This document shows, in pieces, positions 44,957-54,564 of a stretch of 64,000 nt of DNA. Position numbers and translations under genes: made by a program. Position 1 is the first letter of the stretch; every line of letters begins with the position of its first letter. Source of the stretch: Desulfotalea sp. (GTDB lineage: Bacteria; Desulfobacterota; Desulfobulbia; Desulfobulbales; Desulfocapsaceae); the NCBI GenBank assembly GCA_002733995.1, contig NVXR01000017.1, positions 1 to 64,000 on the forward strand, written 5' to 3'. The notes below the pieces were generated by a model. It saw nothing but the letters and a program-made list of their open reading frames with translations, was not told where the DNA came from and did no database searches.

Positions 44957-45430
44957 TGACTTCTCCTTTTAAGAAAAGATAGTGGCTCAAATCACAAAAA
45001 TAAAATTGATGGGCTAGGTTGCCTGCTTATGATTTTTTTTACCGCTTTTGATAAATAATCATCTACTCTTTATAAAACAAATCTGCAGATGTAAATCTCT
45101 ATAAAATATTTATTTCACAGAGCCATTCATTCCCCCGCGGACGTCTGTAATAAAAACAATATAACCTGTTAATTTATAAAATGAAATTAACAAAAGAACA
45201 GTTCGCGGCTTACCGTTGGATTATCCATAAAAATTCTCCAGATTCGAAAAAAGACGAGCAAACCCATCTCTGGCTGAGCCTGCTGTGGGGAAACAGGACA
45301 CATCTTCCACCTAGCACAAAGTTATTAATGGCAGCAACTGCAATAAGTAATTGTGTATTATTCATTTTTCAAACTATACTATCGACTATGGAATACACAT
45401 TTAAAACCATCCACGCCGCGTGTACAGTAT

Positions 45431-46174
45431 ATGATTATGAAGAGTGAGATAGAGCAGAATAGCCTTTTTAAGGGTGCGTTGACGTGTGACCAGCACCGTG
45501 AAGGGTATAGATTTTCAATAGATGCTGTGCTCTTAGCTCATTTTATTTCTGTTAAGAAGAATGAAAAAATACTTGATATTGGAACAGGATCTGCAATAAT
45601 CAGTCTTATTCTACTCTACCGCTATAAAGATATCATTGCTGAGTGCTCAGGCGTTGAGGTGCAGAAGAGTCTTTTTGATTTGGCTACAAACAACATAAAA
45701 AACAATCATTTTGAACAGCAAAACAAAATATTTCACTGTGATGTTAACGAGTTGAGCAAGCATTGTTTACCTGAAAGCTATGACAAAATCATTTGCAATC
45801 CTCCATTCTACCCCCAACATTGCGGCAGGGTCAGCACAAACAGCGAGGCAAGGATAGCACGACACCAGACGACAGCAGATATCGGAGATTTTTTGGCGGC
45901 CGCCGCCCATGCGGTTAAAAATCGCGGCGGTGTCTATTTCATCTATCCAACTGACCTGTTGACGGAGTTTCTCGCAAGGGCATCCCTGTATAAGCTGGAA
46001 GTAAAAAAACTTCGTTTTATATACAGTTATCCACAATCCCCCAAAGGCGCACAGCTGGTTCTCATTAACTGCACCAAAAATGGTGGGAAGGGGCTCTTGG
46101 TATCTGAGCCACTGTATATATATACGCAAAAAAATGGCTCATACACAGCCGAAGTCAACGACTATTATACCTGA
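45431..46174 (+). CDS. tRNA1(Val) adenine-N6-methyltransferase TrmN6-like
   Basis: 247 residues from the ATG at 45431 (another ATG two codons on). YRFSIDAVLLAHFISVKKNEKILDIGTGSAIISLIL carries SAM motif I. NPPF appears in KIICNPPFYP, the N6-adenine methyltransferase motif. Resembles YfiC/TrmN6, which methylates A37 of tRNA-Val, but related families methylate other nucleic acids. Confidence 0.85.
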   Translation: MIMKSEIEQNSLFKGALTCDQHREGYRFSIDAVLLAHFISVKKNEKILDIGTGSAIISLILLYRYKDIIAECSGVEVQKSLFDLATNNIKNNHFEQQNKIFHCDVNELSKHCLPESYDKIICNPPFYPQHCGRVSTNSEARIARHQTTADIGDFLAAAAHAVKNRGGVYFIYPTDLLTEFLARASLYKLEVKKLRFIYSYPQSPKGAQLVLINCTKNGGKGLLVSEPLYIYTQKNGSYTAEVNDYYT

Positions 46175-46413
46175 ATCAAGCGACCAAGAAAGAGCAACAA
46201 GGGTTTCCCCACATCGCACATGGCTGTTACGGGACCCTGTTGAATTGAGACGGGTCCATACATCCAGGTCATTTCCCTGGTCGCAAGCAGACTATAAGAT
46301 CCATGCACCCACGCTACCTTGCAGCTCCGGCAGACGCCTAAGGGATACTGGAGTGACGTTATAGATAATAAATAGGCTTTTTTAATTGAACCTTTCCTCT
46401 TCTTTGAATAATT
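46175..46413. other. Structured intergenic stretch before comM
   Basis: About 240 bp containing hairpin-like segments: GGGACCCTGTTGAATTGAGACGGGTCC at about 46230-46256 and CCAGGTCATTTCCCTGG at about 46263-46279. An open frame across it has no family resemblance. May be an RNA element or leader. Confidence 0.35.
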
Positions 46414-47949
46414 ATGCTCGCAAAAACAATAAGCTGTTCTGTCATTGGAATTGACGGCTGGTTAATCCAGGTCGAAGTTGACGTCAGCAATGGCTTGCCT
46501 GTTTTTTCTACCGTCGGCCTGCCTGATGGCGCAGTGAGAGAAAGTAAAGATAGGGTTAAAGCGGCGATTAAAAACTGCGGTTACAAGTTTCCTGCAAAAA
46601 GAATTACCGTAAATTTAGCCCCTGCCGACATACGCAAAGAGGGGACAGGCCTAGATCTTCCCATTGCCCTTGGCATCTTAGAGGCCACCCAAACGCTCAC
46701 CAAAACCAAAAAAGGCAGCTACTGCATTCTGGGTGAACTTTCCCTTGATGGCGGAGTACATAAGGTTGCAGGTGTTTTACCTGCTGTCTTTGCGGCAAGA
46801 AGACAAGGCCTTACGGGGGTGATTATACCGCACGAAAATAGAGATGAAGCGATGCTTATGGCCGCTGACCTTGCAATAATTACGGTATCAAGCTTACAAG
46901 ATGCTGTCGAGTTTCTAGCGGGGATTAAAGAAATAGCACCACTGCAGGCTTCGCCTGGGGATGACGTTGACATAGGCCACAATTACGAAGTCGATTTTTC
47001 AGAGGTTAAAGGCCAGGCCCATGTGAGAAGAGGGCTAGAAATTGCCGCCGCCGGTGGCCACAACATTATTCTGAGCGGCCCTCCTGGTGGTGGCAAGACA
47101 ATGCTGGCGAAACGCTTTCCCACCATCTTGCCGGCAATGAGCAGGGAGGAGATCCTTGAGACAACAAAGGTCTATTCCGTTTGCAGAAAACTACACCAGA
47201 CAGTAAACATCTTAGGCGTTCGGCCATTTAGAACACCCCATCACACCATCTCTGAGGCAGGCCTTATCGGTGGGGGCACAATTCCCCAGCCGGGCGAGGT
47301 GTCTCTGGCACACAACGGGGTTCTTTTTTTAGATGAGTTGCCTGAATTCAAACGAAGTGTTCTAGAGGTACTCAGGCAACCTCTAGAAGATGGAGAGGTG
47401 AGCATAGCAAGGGCGAATATGAGTCTCACCTTTCCGGCAAAATTCACCTTAATTGCGGCGATGAACCCATGCCCCTGTGGTTTTTTAGGGGATAATCGTA
47501 ATAAATGCAGCTGCACCGAAACGGATATAAAACGATACAAAGCAAAGATTTCAGGCCCATTGCTCGATCGTATCGATCTGCACCTGGAAGTGCCTTCCCT
47601 TGCATATAAAGAGATGAGTTCTGCGAGTTCCGGAGAAAGCTCAGCAGACATTAAAACAAGGGTTGATAAAGCAAGAAAGATACAACTTCGTCGCTACGCA
47701 GATGTAGGCGGTGTATATTGTAACAGCCAGATGAGTAATCGACACATTGACAAATATTGCCAGCTACGCTCTGACTCTAAGCGGTTACTTGAAAAAAGCG
47801 TAGACCGCCTCGGTCTTTCCGCCAGGTCATATCACCGGGTATTAAAACTTGCGAGAACCATTTCTGATCTAGAAGCAATACATGATATTGAAACACGCCA
47901 TGTCGCAGAAGCAGTACAACTGTGCAGAAGCATACAGTCAACATCTTAA
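46414..47949 (+). CDS. comM: ComM/YifB-type Mg-chelatase-like AAA+ ATPase
   Basis: 511 residues. N-terminal fold LPVFSTVGLPDGAVRESKDRVKAAIKN and LGILEAT. Walker A GPPGGGKTMLAKRFPTILP at about 220-238, HHTISEAGLIGGG, LFLDELPEF (Walker B) and CPCGFLGDNRNKCSCTE cysteine cluster. It is the helicase for branch migration of recombination intermediates in natural transformation. Nothing else for competence is next to it. Confidence 0.9.
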   Translation: MLAKTISCSVIGIDGWLIQVEVDVSNGLPVFSTVGLPDGAVRESKDRVKAAIKNCGYKFPAKRITVNLAPADIRKEGTGLDLPIALGILEATQTLTKTKKGSYCILGELSLDGGVHKVAGVLPAVFAARRQGLTGVIIPHENRDEAMLMAADLAIITVSSLQDAVEFLAGIKEIAPLQASPGDDVDIGHNYEVDFSEVKGQAHVRRGLEIAAAGGHNIILSGPPGGGKTMLAKRFPTILPAMSREEILETTKVYSVCRKLHQTVNILGVRPFRTPHHTISEAGLIGGGTIPQPGEVSLAHNGVLFLDELPEFKRSVLEVLRQPLEDGEVSIARANMSLTFPAKFTLIAAMNPCPCGFLGDNRNKCSCTETDIKRYKAKISGPLLDRIDLHLEVPSLAYKEMSSASSGESSADIKTRVDKARKIQLRRYADVGGVYCNSQMSNRHIDKYCQLRSDSKRLLEKSVDRLGLSARSYHRVLKLARTISDLEAIHDIETRHVAEAVQLCRSIQSTS

Positions 47950-47970
47950 TATTTTTCAAGACACTATACT

Positions 47971-49716
47971 ATGAACACCAATGCTTTTGTAACGTTCAAC
48001 ACCCTGTTACTTGTGGTTGTCTACCTCCTTGTCGCTCATTTCGACTCGGACCCCGAAGAAAATATGGCAAAATTCATTCCGGATCATGCCCTTATTTATT
48101 TCGAACAACGTGATGCCAAGTTAGCGGTCGAAGCCTTTAGTAAAAGCCAGCTCGGTCAAAAGTTTGAGTCCATTAATTTTAGGGCAACTGGTAATAAGAT
48201 ATGGCTTTCTGATAAGATTATTGATGGCTTAGAAACAGTACAAAAGAAATACCAGCAATTTTTTGCAAACGATATCCTCAATGAACTTATGGGCAATCGA
48301 TTTGCCACGGCTCTTTTCTGGCCGGAGCATAAGATCAGTGATTACACCCTCCAATCCTTTCTCAAAGAGAACTCTCTTATTGTCGCAGAACCAGAGCACA
48401 ATACCGGCTTATTGAAACAGATTGCCACGATGTACAGTAAACCTCAACAGGCTGTATCGTTGCAAATGATCCAGTATGGTACGCATCAAATTTCAAGGCT
48501 TACCACTGCAAAAGGTCGAATTTCATACGCTCTCATCGACGGACTACTCATCGCAAGCTTCAACGAAAGGTTATTAAAACAATCGATAGATGCCTACGAT
48601 GGCGAACTAGCCTCAATTTACGACAGCGATGCATTTAAAAAATCTCAGGAAGAGTTTATCAACCCCCAACGCTTTATTTATTTCCCCATAGAAACCATAA
48701 AAAAGATGGTCCAGCAATTCCATGAATATCTGGCCCCTGATATACAATCTCTTTTGCAGTCGCAGCTTGTTAATTCCGAAGGCTTTTCCGGCATTAGTTA
48801 TGGTGCATGGCCCATGGGAAATAGGGTACAGGACAAAATTATTTTTAGTTATGATGAAAATCGTATCAACCCCGTTGTCCAACAACACTTAAAAACGGCA
48901 CCTAGTACTAATTCCATGCTGGACCTGACCACAGCAGATCCTCTTGCTTATTACTGGTCGAATAGCCTGGATGTGAGGCATTTCCTCAACTATCTTCCCC
49001 ATGGGGACAATAAGACAAATCCCATCATTAAATATATAAAAAGATTGGAAGATATTTCCCATCTTAGTGTGGAAGAAATACTCGGGGTGTTTGACGAAGA
49101 AATAAGCCTTGTTGTAGAAAAAAGCAGTGAAGAAAACTTTATACCGGTGCCCTTAGGTGCTGCATTTTTTCGAGTAGACCCGCAGGTTGATTTATCTGAA
49201 ATCGTAAACTATATAGTTGATGCCTTTGGGGTACCGGTTATTGAACAGGTATATAATTCTGTCACCTACCTATACTGGGTGGCCTCTCCACAGGATGGGC
49301 TGCAACCACTCTGTGGCTATTGGAGTAATATCTTTTTTATAGGTAACAGCGCACAGCTCATTGAGCGGGTCATTGATGGTTACAATGAAAACACATCGCT
49401 TTTAAGTAATCCAAAGGTTAAAGATATTGACCCTGGAATGACCCTGAAAAATAACTCCGTCACATATTTTAACAACGTAGAAATGATAGAGTTATTACAA
49501 CGGATGCTTTCCGCCATCAGCACAATGATCTCCCTAGAGGATAGAGGCAAAGCCGCAAAGGCTCAAATTGTCATCAGCGAAGTGGTTAATCCATTACTTG
49601 ACGGCTTAAAAGAATACGACAAAAGCTGTACCAGAAGTTATTTTGCACCAGGGATGGTAGTAATTGATTCAAGGACAAACATCGCACAAAAGAACAACAA
49701 TAAAGGAACTAAGTAA
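47971..49716 (+). CDS. Uncharacterised protein with one N-terminal membrane helix (DUF3352-like)
   Basis: 581 residues, not firmly recognised. Residues 9-24 form a hydrophobic segment (FNTLLLVVVYLLVAHF). The rest appears to be a large periplasmic region with recurring repeats of beta-type segments: PDHALIYFEQRD, PQRFIYFPIE, LGAAFFRVDPQVDL and GYWSNIFFIGNSAQLIERVI. This resembles DUF3352 proteins, of unknown role. It follows comM by 21 bp and is 1-base coupled to the next gene, which may share its function. Confidence 0.6.
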   Translation: MNTNAFVTFNTLLLVVVYLLVAHFDSDPEENMAKFIPDHALIYFEQRDAKLAVEAFSKSQLGQKFESINFRATGNKIWLSDKIIDGLETVQKKYQQFFANDILNELMGNRFATALFWPEHKISDYTLQSFLKENSLIVAEPEHNTGLLKQIATMYSKPQQAVSLQMIQYGTHQISRLTTAKGRISYALIDGLLIASFNERLLKQSIDAYDGELASIYDSDAFKKSQEEFINPQRFIYFPIETIKKMVQQFHEYLAPDIQSLLQSQLVNSEGFSGISYGAWPMGNRVQDKIIFSYDENRINPVVQQHLKTAPSTNSMLDLTTADPLAYYWSNSLDVRHFLNYLPHGDNKTNPIIKYIKRLEDISHLSVEEILGVFDEEISLVVEKSSEENFIPVPLGAAFFRVDPQVDLSEIVNYIVDAFGVPVIEQVYNSVTYLYWVASPQDGLQPLCGYWSNIFFIGNSAQLIERVIDGYNENTSLLSNPKVKDIDPGMTLKNNSVTYFNNVEMIELLQRMLSAISTMISLEDRGKAAKAQIVISEVVNPLLDGLKEYDKSCTRSYFAPGMVVIDSRTNIAQKNNNKGTK

Positions 49717-50081
49717 TGCAGAAAATGATCGATGAATTAAAGAAGATTCTCCCTTTTAAGAACACCACGGACGCGGGAGATATAATAGTTATAGCCTCAA
49801 AAGAGCCACAAATGTTGCTTTACGCCCGTGTGAATGAAATTGAAAGGGATACAAGCAGAAAGGATGAATGGTGGCATGTACATATGAGCATGCTTTCCAT
49901 ACCCCTACAGACAGTTACCTGGACCCTGCGCACCGCCCAGATTTCAGGGGAGGAGATTTTCACCATGGGTGGGGAAGAGCGATTTATCCAAGCGATTGAC
50001 TTTGCTAAAGCTGCCAAAAAAGCCGACACACCCAAAGCCAAAAAAGTTAACAAAATCGTGCAACTCAAAAGAGTGAAGTAG
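49716..50081 (+). CDS. Uncharacterised small protein
   Basis: 121 residues, not recognised. Starts with an ATG sharing one base with the TAA of the upstream gene, which signals translational coupling. Central part ILPFKNTTDAGDIIVIASKEPQML, WWHVHMSMLSIPLQTVTWTLR and MGGEERFI. The tail is lysine-rich (AKKADTPKAKKVNK). Cytoplasmic by appearance. Might be a regulator or partner of the upstream membrane protein. Confidence 0.6.
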   Translation: MQKMIDELKKILPFKNTTDAGDIIVIASKEPQMLLYARVNEIERDTSRKDEWWHVHMSMLSIPLQTVTWTLRTAQISGEEIFTMGGEERFIQAIDFAKAAKKADTPKAKKVNKIVQLKRVK

Positions 50082-50115
50082 CACGATTCAAGTTTTTCTT
50101 TTACGGGTAATATAG

Positions 50116-50616
50116 TTAGAAAAGTTCGGGGGGCACAAAGCTTATTTCCAGCCCCTTGAGCTTAGTTTCCAGTTTCCTGTAGCTAATCTTTCCTGATTTT
50201 TCCAACATTATCTTTGAAGCCTTTACCTGATCTGTGTCTTTGTACTTATCAGAGAGATAGATAATTTCTGTTATCCCCGCCTGAATAATCACCTTGGTAC
50301 ATTCGTTACACGGAAAGAGACCGACATAAATCCTGCAATTCATCAAGTTTGTGGAGATAGCATTTAACACAGCGTTAAGCTCGGCATGACAAACGTACGG
50401 GTACTTTGTATCCAAAAAGGCCCCTTCACGGGCCCAGGGCAACTCATCATCGGAACAGCCCTGGGGGAAACCATTGTAACCAACGCCAACAATTTTATTT
50501 TGTTCATTGGCGACACAGGCTCCAACCTGGGTACTTGGATCTTTACTACGTTGGGCCGACAGTAATGCGACCGACATAAAATACTCATCCCACGATAAAT
50601 AATCTTTTCTCTTCAT
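50116..50616 (-). CDS. Deoxycytidylate (dCMP) deaminase
   Basis: 166 residues. Zinc and catalytic residues: [11 protein letters not shown] (His-Ala-Glu) and [13 protein letters not shown]. Extra features [16 protein letters not shown] and GYNGFPQGC match ComEB/dCMP deaminases. It makes dUMP for thymidylate synthesis. Close to the hydrolase gene (4 bp), with which it is likely cotranscribed. Confidence 0.9.
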   Translation of the reverse strand: MKRKDYLSWDEYFMSVALLSAQRSKDPSTQVGACVANEQNKIVGVGYNGFPQGCSDDELPWAREGAFLDTKYPYVCHAELNAVLNAISTNLMNCRIYVGLFPCNECTKVIIQAGITEIIYLSDKYKDTDQVKASKIMLEKSGKISYRKLETKLKGLEISFVPPELF

Positions 50617-50620
50617 AGAC

Positions 50621-51451
50621 TTATCTTTCCTGAGCCTCTAGATATTTTTTGCGCTTTTGTCGCCAGGTATTTACCCCGCAAAGGGTGTCGGTGAATTTCT
50701 TAATCATTTCAAAATAGAGCTGCTCACCACTCTTATAGAGAAAATCATGCTTAGCACCAGGAATCACAAAAAACTGTTTTGCCCTCGCCCCACAGCACGC
50801 CTGTAGCGTCTCCGCTTCTACTATTGATATCCAAGCATCCTGTGCACCATGAAAAATGAGTGTGGCAAGCTCGATTTTTTCTATCTTTTCCAGGTTACAG
50901 AATCCATGCTCCTCAAGATCCGGGATGTTGTCAGTCTCAATCCCTCGATTCTTGAGATAATCAACTGTTCGTCCCATGCCACTCTCAAGTAACAATCCCT
51001 TAACCATATCCGGATTACGCTCAACGACGTCAATGGCAAGTACGGCCCCCAACGACTGGCCCATGACAAATCTTCCGCCGACATACTCATTATCCGTAAG
51101 CCATGCTACAGCCTGCTCAAACAATAGCCTGCCATCTTCATAGAATTCTTCCAGTGTTGAGATACCTGAGCCACCATTATCGCCTCTGTACGACAAAATA
51201 AGGACATTTAGGCCCTGTTGGTTGTAACTGCTGGCCATTTTGTCAAACTGTTCCAACGGGCTTTCTGCTGAAGGAAAGAAAATGATATTGGGGCTTTTTT
51301 TTTCACTGACATAGTAATGTGCAACTATAGGATTAGAATCAGAATCTTTAAAGGTTAAAACCTTCGCATTCTTGGCGGATAACGCAAATCCATTACGTTT
51401 GTGATCAAAGAGCAAAGCGTTTATTTCAGAATTATCTATAAAATGAGTCAT
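50621..51451 (-). CDS. Alpha/beta hydrolase
   Basis: 276 residues. Nucleophile elbow [11 protein letters not shown] around residue 130-140, an acid in [10 protein letters not shown] and a His in [10 protein letters not shown] complete a triad. [11 protein letters not shown] near residue 82 fits the oxyanion region. Family members are peptidases or esterases; the substrate is unknown. Precedes dCMP deaminase, probably in one transcript. Confidence 0.8.
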   Translation of the reverse strand: MTHFIDNSEINALLFDHKRNGFALSAKNAKVLTFKDSDSNPIVAHYYVSEKKSPNIIFFPSAESPLEQFDKMASSYNQQGLNVLILSYRGDNGGSGISTLEEFYEDGRLLFEQAVAWLTDNEYVGGRFVMGQSLGAVLAIDVVERNPDMVKGLLLESGMGRTVDYLKNRGIETDNIPDLEEHGFCNLEKIEKIELATLIFHGAQDAWISIVEAETLQACCGARAKQFFVIPGAKHDFLYKSGEQLYFEMIKKFTDTLCGVNTWRQKRKKYLEAQER

Positions 51452-51685
51452 ATTTATCGCTGGGAGAAAGTTAAAATATTGGAATGCAGTTAGCCTAGAA
51501 AGGACAATGTATATAATTGTGTCCTAAAATGCCACAGATACTTCAGCTCTGCATTCTGCGGCCTCTGTTTTGGCTCTTTACAAGAGTAAAACCGAACCTC
51601 CCAAGCCAGACACCCAGGAAAACATTACCCCACCTGAACGGATGGGGAAGGCGGGGAGTATATTTTTTGCTCTAGAAAACAAAAA
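51452..51685. other. Intergenic region without a recognised gene
   Basis: Nothing gene-like was seen between the hydrolase start and the tRNA terminator. Confidence 0.4.
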
Positions 51686-51715
51686 ACCCACTAACGAATA
51701 AATCCGTTAGTGGGT
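51686..51715 (-). terminator. Rho-independent terminator after tRNA-His
   Basis: ACCCACTAACG, 8 base loop, CGTTAGTGGGT, flanked by A and T runs. It lies 12 bp beyond the tRNA 3' end and is symmetric. Confidence 0.9.
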
Positions 51716-51727
51716 TTTTTTGAATTA

Positions 51728-51804
51728 TGGGGTGAGCGAGGGGACTTGAACCCCCGACCTCCTGGGTCACAACCAGGTGCTCTAACCAATTGAGCCACGC
51801 CCAC
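51728..51804 (-). tRNA. tRNA-His (anticodon GTG)
   Basis: On the minus strand the gene folds into a full cloverleaf. The acceptor stem GTGGGCG pairs with CGCTCAC. Anticodon stem CCTGG/CCAGG encloses TTGTGAC, so the anticodon is GTG. T loop is GGGGG-TTCAAGT-CCCCT. CCA is encoded. A G immediately upstream (51805) can pair with C73 as the extra -1 G typical of tRNA-His. Confidence 0.95.
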
Positions 51805-51835
51805 CACAAAACAATTTGTGCTAAAAAGCTTGTCC

Positions 51836-51864
51836 TATATAACCGTTCAGGATTTCTTTTGCAA
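51836..51864 (-). promoter_or_regulatory. Promoter of tRNA-His
   Basis: Minus strand TTGCAA (51859-51864), 17 bp, TATATA (51836-51841). The spacing and boxes fit sigma-70, and the -10 ends about 30 bp before the tRNA. Confidence 0.6.
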
Positions 51865-51872
51865 GAATAAAA

Positions 51873-52523
51873 TTAAGAAAGATCTTCTTTACAGTGCATA
51901 CATTTGACCGCCTGGGTCTTAATAACCTCAAAACAATAGGGACATTCCTTCTTAAAATTATTTTTAAGCATCAACTTAATTCCTTTATTAACCCAGTGCT
52001 CCAGAGCAGGATCTCTGAACTTATGATTTCTAAGTGGATCGATACAATCGAAATTATTAATTGCCGCTATATAACTAGCGGCCTCTTCCCGTGCCTTCTT
52101 TCCCGCACCTTCGCTTAACAAAAGGACAAGAACAGGCTCTATATTTTTTTCTGCCACGCAGGTCTTCAACTCTTCTTTTGCAAGCTTAATCTTTTGATAC
52201 TCTTTATTCTGGGCTCGCAGGTCATCCTTATTGATAACACAAGCCTTAAAAGCATCCACATTGCCCACCATCATATAGTTTTTTTCTTTGCTGTCCGGCA
52301 GTTCCATATAGCGATAGGATGAGTGGTGTCCATATTGTGCTTCAATTTGATCCCAGCCCTTGAGGAACACAGAGCAACTATCATTGAGACAAATGAAAAG
52401 AATCTCAGATCCCCAGCCAAGACCGTCTCCAATGTGGATAGGGGGGGCCTCACAGCAGGATAATTCTTCTTTACAATGGGGGCAAAACTTAACCTCATCC
52501 AGATAGCTCAGATTAGTGTACAT
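51873..52523 (-). CDS. Uncharacterised protein with two zinc-ribbon-like motifs
   Basis: 216 residues, not a family I can name. N-terminal CPHCKEEL...CC (residues about 14-24) and C-terminal CPYCFEVIKTQAVKCMHCKEDL form Cys4-type ribbons. The middle is helical and rich in charged residues. Cytoplasmic. It precedes the tRNA-His promoter and could serve in RNA or protein binding, but nothing shows this. Confidence 0.7.
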   Translation of the reverse strand: MYTNLSYLDEVKFCPHCKEELSCCEAPPIHIGDGLGWGSEILFICLNDSCSVFLKGWDQIEAQYGHHSSYRYMELPDSKEKNYMMVGNVDAFKACVINKDDLRAQNKEYQKIKLAKEELKTCVAEKNIEPVLVLLLSEGAGKKAREEAASYIAAINNFDCIDPLRNHKFRDPALEHWVNKGIKLMLKNNFKKECPYCFEVIKTQAVKCMHCKEDLS

Positions 52524-52702
52524 ATTACAACTCCTTGGTGAAATATATTAAAAGCCGTCCATCGCTACAAACTTTACGTGCGCAGTTGTGTACGGTTACG
52601 TTCTGTGATCGCCTCATTATAGTTAACCCACGCAAAAATACAATTGATTTAGCCCGTAATTCTCATTAGTTCAGACGTTGGCGGATTTATAAGAGATGTG
52701 GG

Positions 52703-54400
52703 TCAACACATCTTCATGTTTGGTCGACTCAATATTTCGTCCACAGCTTTGGCCTGTTTCATTCTGGATTGTAAGAATCCTTGGGGCATAACCTTCTTGT
52801 TGTTATTCATGATGGCCTGCAGATCCGATATTTTACCATTTTCGGCAAGTTCGATAATTTTTAGAATGTTTTGCGCAAAACTGCGTACTATTTTTCTGCC
52901 ATCACCTTCAGTGGCCATAATTTCTGCGTATGTTCGAGAGTTTTGATTATGAACCCGGGCCATGGCGATAATGCCATACAGAGAGGTGAGGGTAGAGTGG
53001 CTTCCAATATCCTCAAAATTAATCTTATGCTCTCTTAGAGTCATGGCAAGAGCGACGGAAACGGTGGTGGGAAGCTTTTGGCCTACACCCATAAGTAAAT
53101 CATGCTTTTTCGCATTATCATGGAAGATATCCGCACCGTGTTTATACAAAAACGCCTCAAATTCGCTGCAAAAGCTTCCACTTCTATGGGTCCTGACTAT
53201 TGTGGCATTCTTATCCTTCATCGCCACAGTCTGTGGACCCCAAAGATTATGGACAAACATTAGTTCAACGCCCTGGGTGGTACTTTTAAGCGCCGTTGCC
53301 AAGGTGTTCTCAGATTCTCCTGCAAGGATAATCAACGCCTGGCCATCGCGCATATACGGCCCGTACTGGGCGATGGTTGAGGCGGTAACTGAGATAGGTA
53401 CGCAGACCATTACAACATCGACACTTTTGATCATCTCAAGGGGTGTTATTGCCGTTGTTCTGCCGGTAACACAGGTTGTATAACCTTCATTTCTTAACCT
53501 GTCGGAAAACCATAGACTCATATCACCACTGCCAATAAAGCCAAAGGAGTTGATTTTTTTGGCCCTCATATCTACACGGGGAAAAGAACCCAGCACCTTA
53601 AGGGCCCCGGACTCCTGAATAACGTGGGACTCTATCGTGTTGAGAGCATCTCTCAGATTGCTATCGTTGACATGACCTTCAATTTCGAGATAAATACGTA
53701 ACTTCTGTGTTTTAATATCATTTTCAGATTGCAAATCTAATATATTTATGCCCCGGCGGGTAAATTCGCCAAGGATATCGGCGAGCATTCCAACCCGATC
53801 TTTCAATGGTTTTGTGATCACAGCCGTTGCGTCGTAACCGGTCTTATCAGCTGGGGTCGAACTCAACACAGCAAAGCGGGTACGGTTATGGGAGACGACT
53901 TCTCTGGCGAGCAATTCCAAGGAGTACATCTTAACAAGTTCTTCGGTTTCAATAACCGCAACACCAAGCTTATTCTCGTTTACAATTGCGAGTATTGCAT
54001 TATCGATATCGGTTACCGCCATGAGCACCACATCCGGGAAGTGCTCATCGAGATATTCTGCGCATTGACGAAAAACTGAGCCCCTACCAACGATTGTATG
54101 GATTGGTGCGCCACCCTCATCGGGGTTCTCCAACGCTCCAAGAGAGAGATGTATAGGTAGGACAACATTATCAATCCAGTAACAGTTTTCCATGTTGGCC
54201 ATTAACCGGAAATACTCTTTAACCTCTCCCGCTCTCGTGTTATACACCGGTATAAGTGCGATGGTTTCGTTTTGTTGATGAAAATTCTCAAGGACGTCAG
54301 AGATTCTATGCAATAGTGATATTTTCGCATTTGGATCATACTGGCAACACGCCTGATAGCAGTCCGAGCCAACAGGACCTATGGTAATGATTGAAGACAT
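52703..54400 (-). CDS. Fused prephenate dehydratase-ACT-prephenate dehydrogenase
   Basis: 565 residues from the ATG at 54400; a longer frame starts at 54490. Residues 1-180 resemble the prephenate dehydratase fold (ITIGPVGSDCYQACCQ at the start, with TRF as in HNRTRFAVLSS). An ACT domain follows at about 190-270 (DRVGMLADILGEFTRRGINILDLQS), the phenylalanine-binding regulatory fold. Residues 285-560 are prephenate/arogenate dehydrogenase-like: FGFIGSGDMSLWFSDRL (NAD), VMVCVPISVTAS, VHNLWGPQTVAM. Thus one chain serves both the Phe and Tyr branches. No chorismate mutase domain is present. Neighbouring genes are unrelated. Confidence 0.85.
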   Translation of the reverse strand: MSSIITIGPVGSDCYQACCQYDPNAKISLLHRISDVLENFHQQNETIALIPVYNTRAGEVKEYFRLMANMENCYWIDNVVLPIHLSLGALENPDEGGAPIHTIVGRGSVFRQCAEYLDEHFPDVVLMAVTDIDNAILAIVNENKLGVAVIETEELVKMYSLELLAREVVSHNRTRFAVLSSTPADKTGYDATAVITKPLKDRVGMLADILGEFTRRGINILDLQSENDIKTQKLRIYLEIEGHVNDSNLRDALNTIESHVIQESGALKVLGSFPRVDMRAKKINSFGFIGSGDMSLWFSDRLRNEGYTTCVTGRTTAITPLEMIKSVDVVMVCVPISVTASTIAQYGPYMRDGQALIILAGESENTLATALKSTTQGVELMFVHNLWGPQTVAMKDKNATIVRTHRSGSFCSEFEAFLYKHGADIFHDNAKKHDLLMGVGQKLPTTVSVALAMTLREHKINFEDIGSHSTLTSLYGIIAMARVHNQNSRTYAEIMATEGDGRKIVRSFAQNILKIIELAENGKISDLQAIMNNNKKVMPQGFLQSRMKQAKAVDEILSRPNMKMC

Positions 54401-54564
54401 AGTAAAATTGTACAAGTCATAAGGAAAATACTGTTCTGTAAACCAGCATTTATTTAGCACTGCCTTGGGCTTCTTAAAATCTCTCCACAAAGAAGAGATT
54501 TTCGCAAAGTATCCGCTTAATAGCTATTTATCAAGATTTTTAAATTGACGTTAGTCTGCACATA

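Noticed and set aside
45181..45447. 88-residue open frame before the TrmN6-like gene
   Set aside because: It overlaps the methyltransferase start in another frame, has no clear ribosome site and no recognised motif.
46080..46364. 94-residue open frame downstream of the TrmN6-like gene
   Set aside because: It overlaps the end of the methyltransferase frame, and its composition and hairpins suggest a non-coding stretch.
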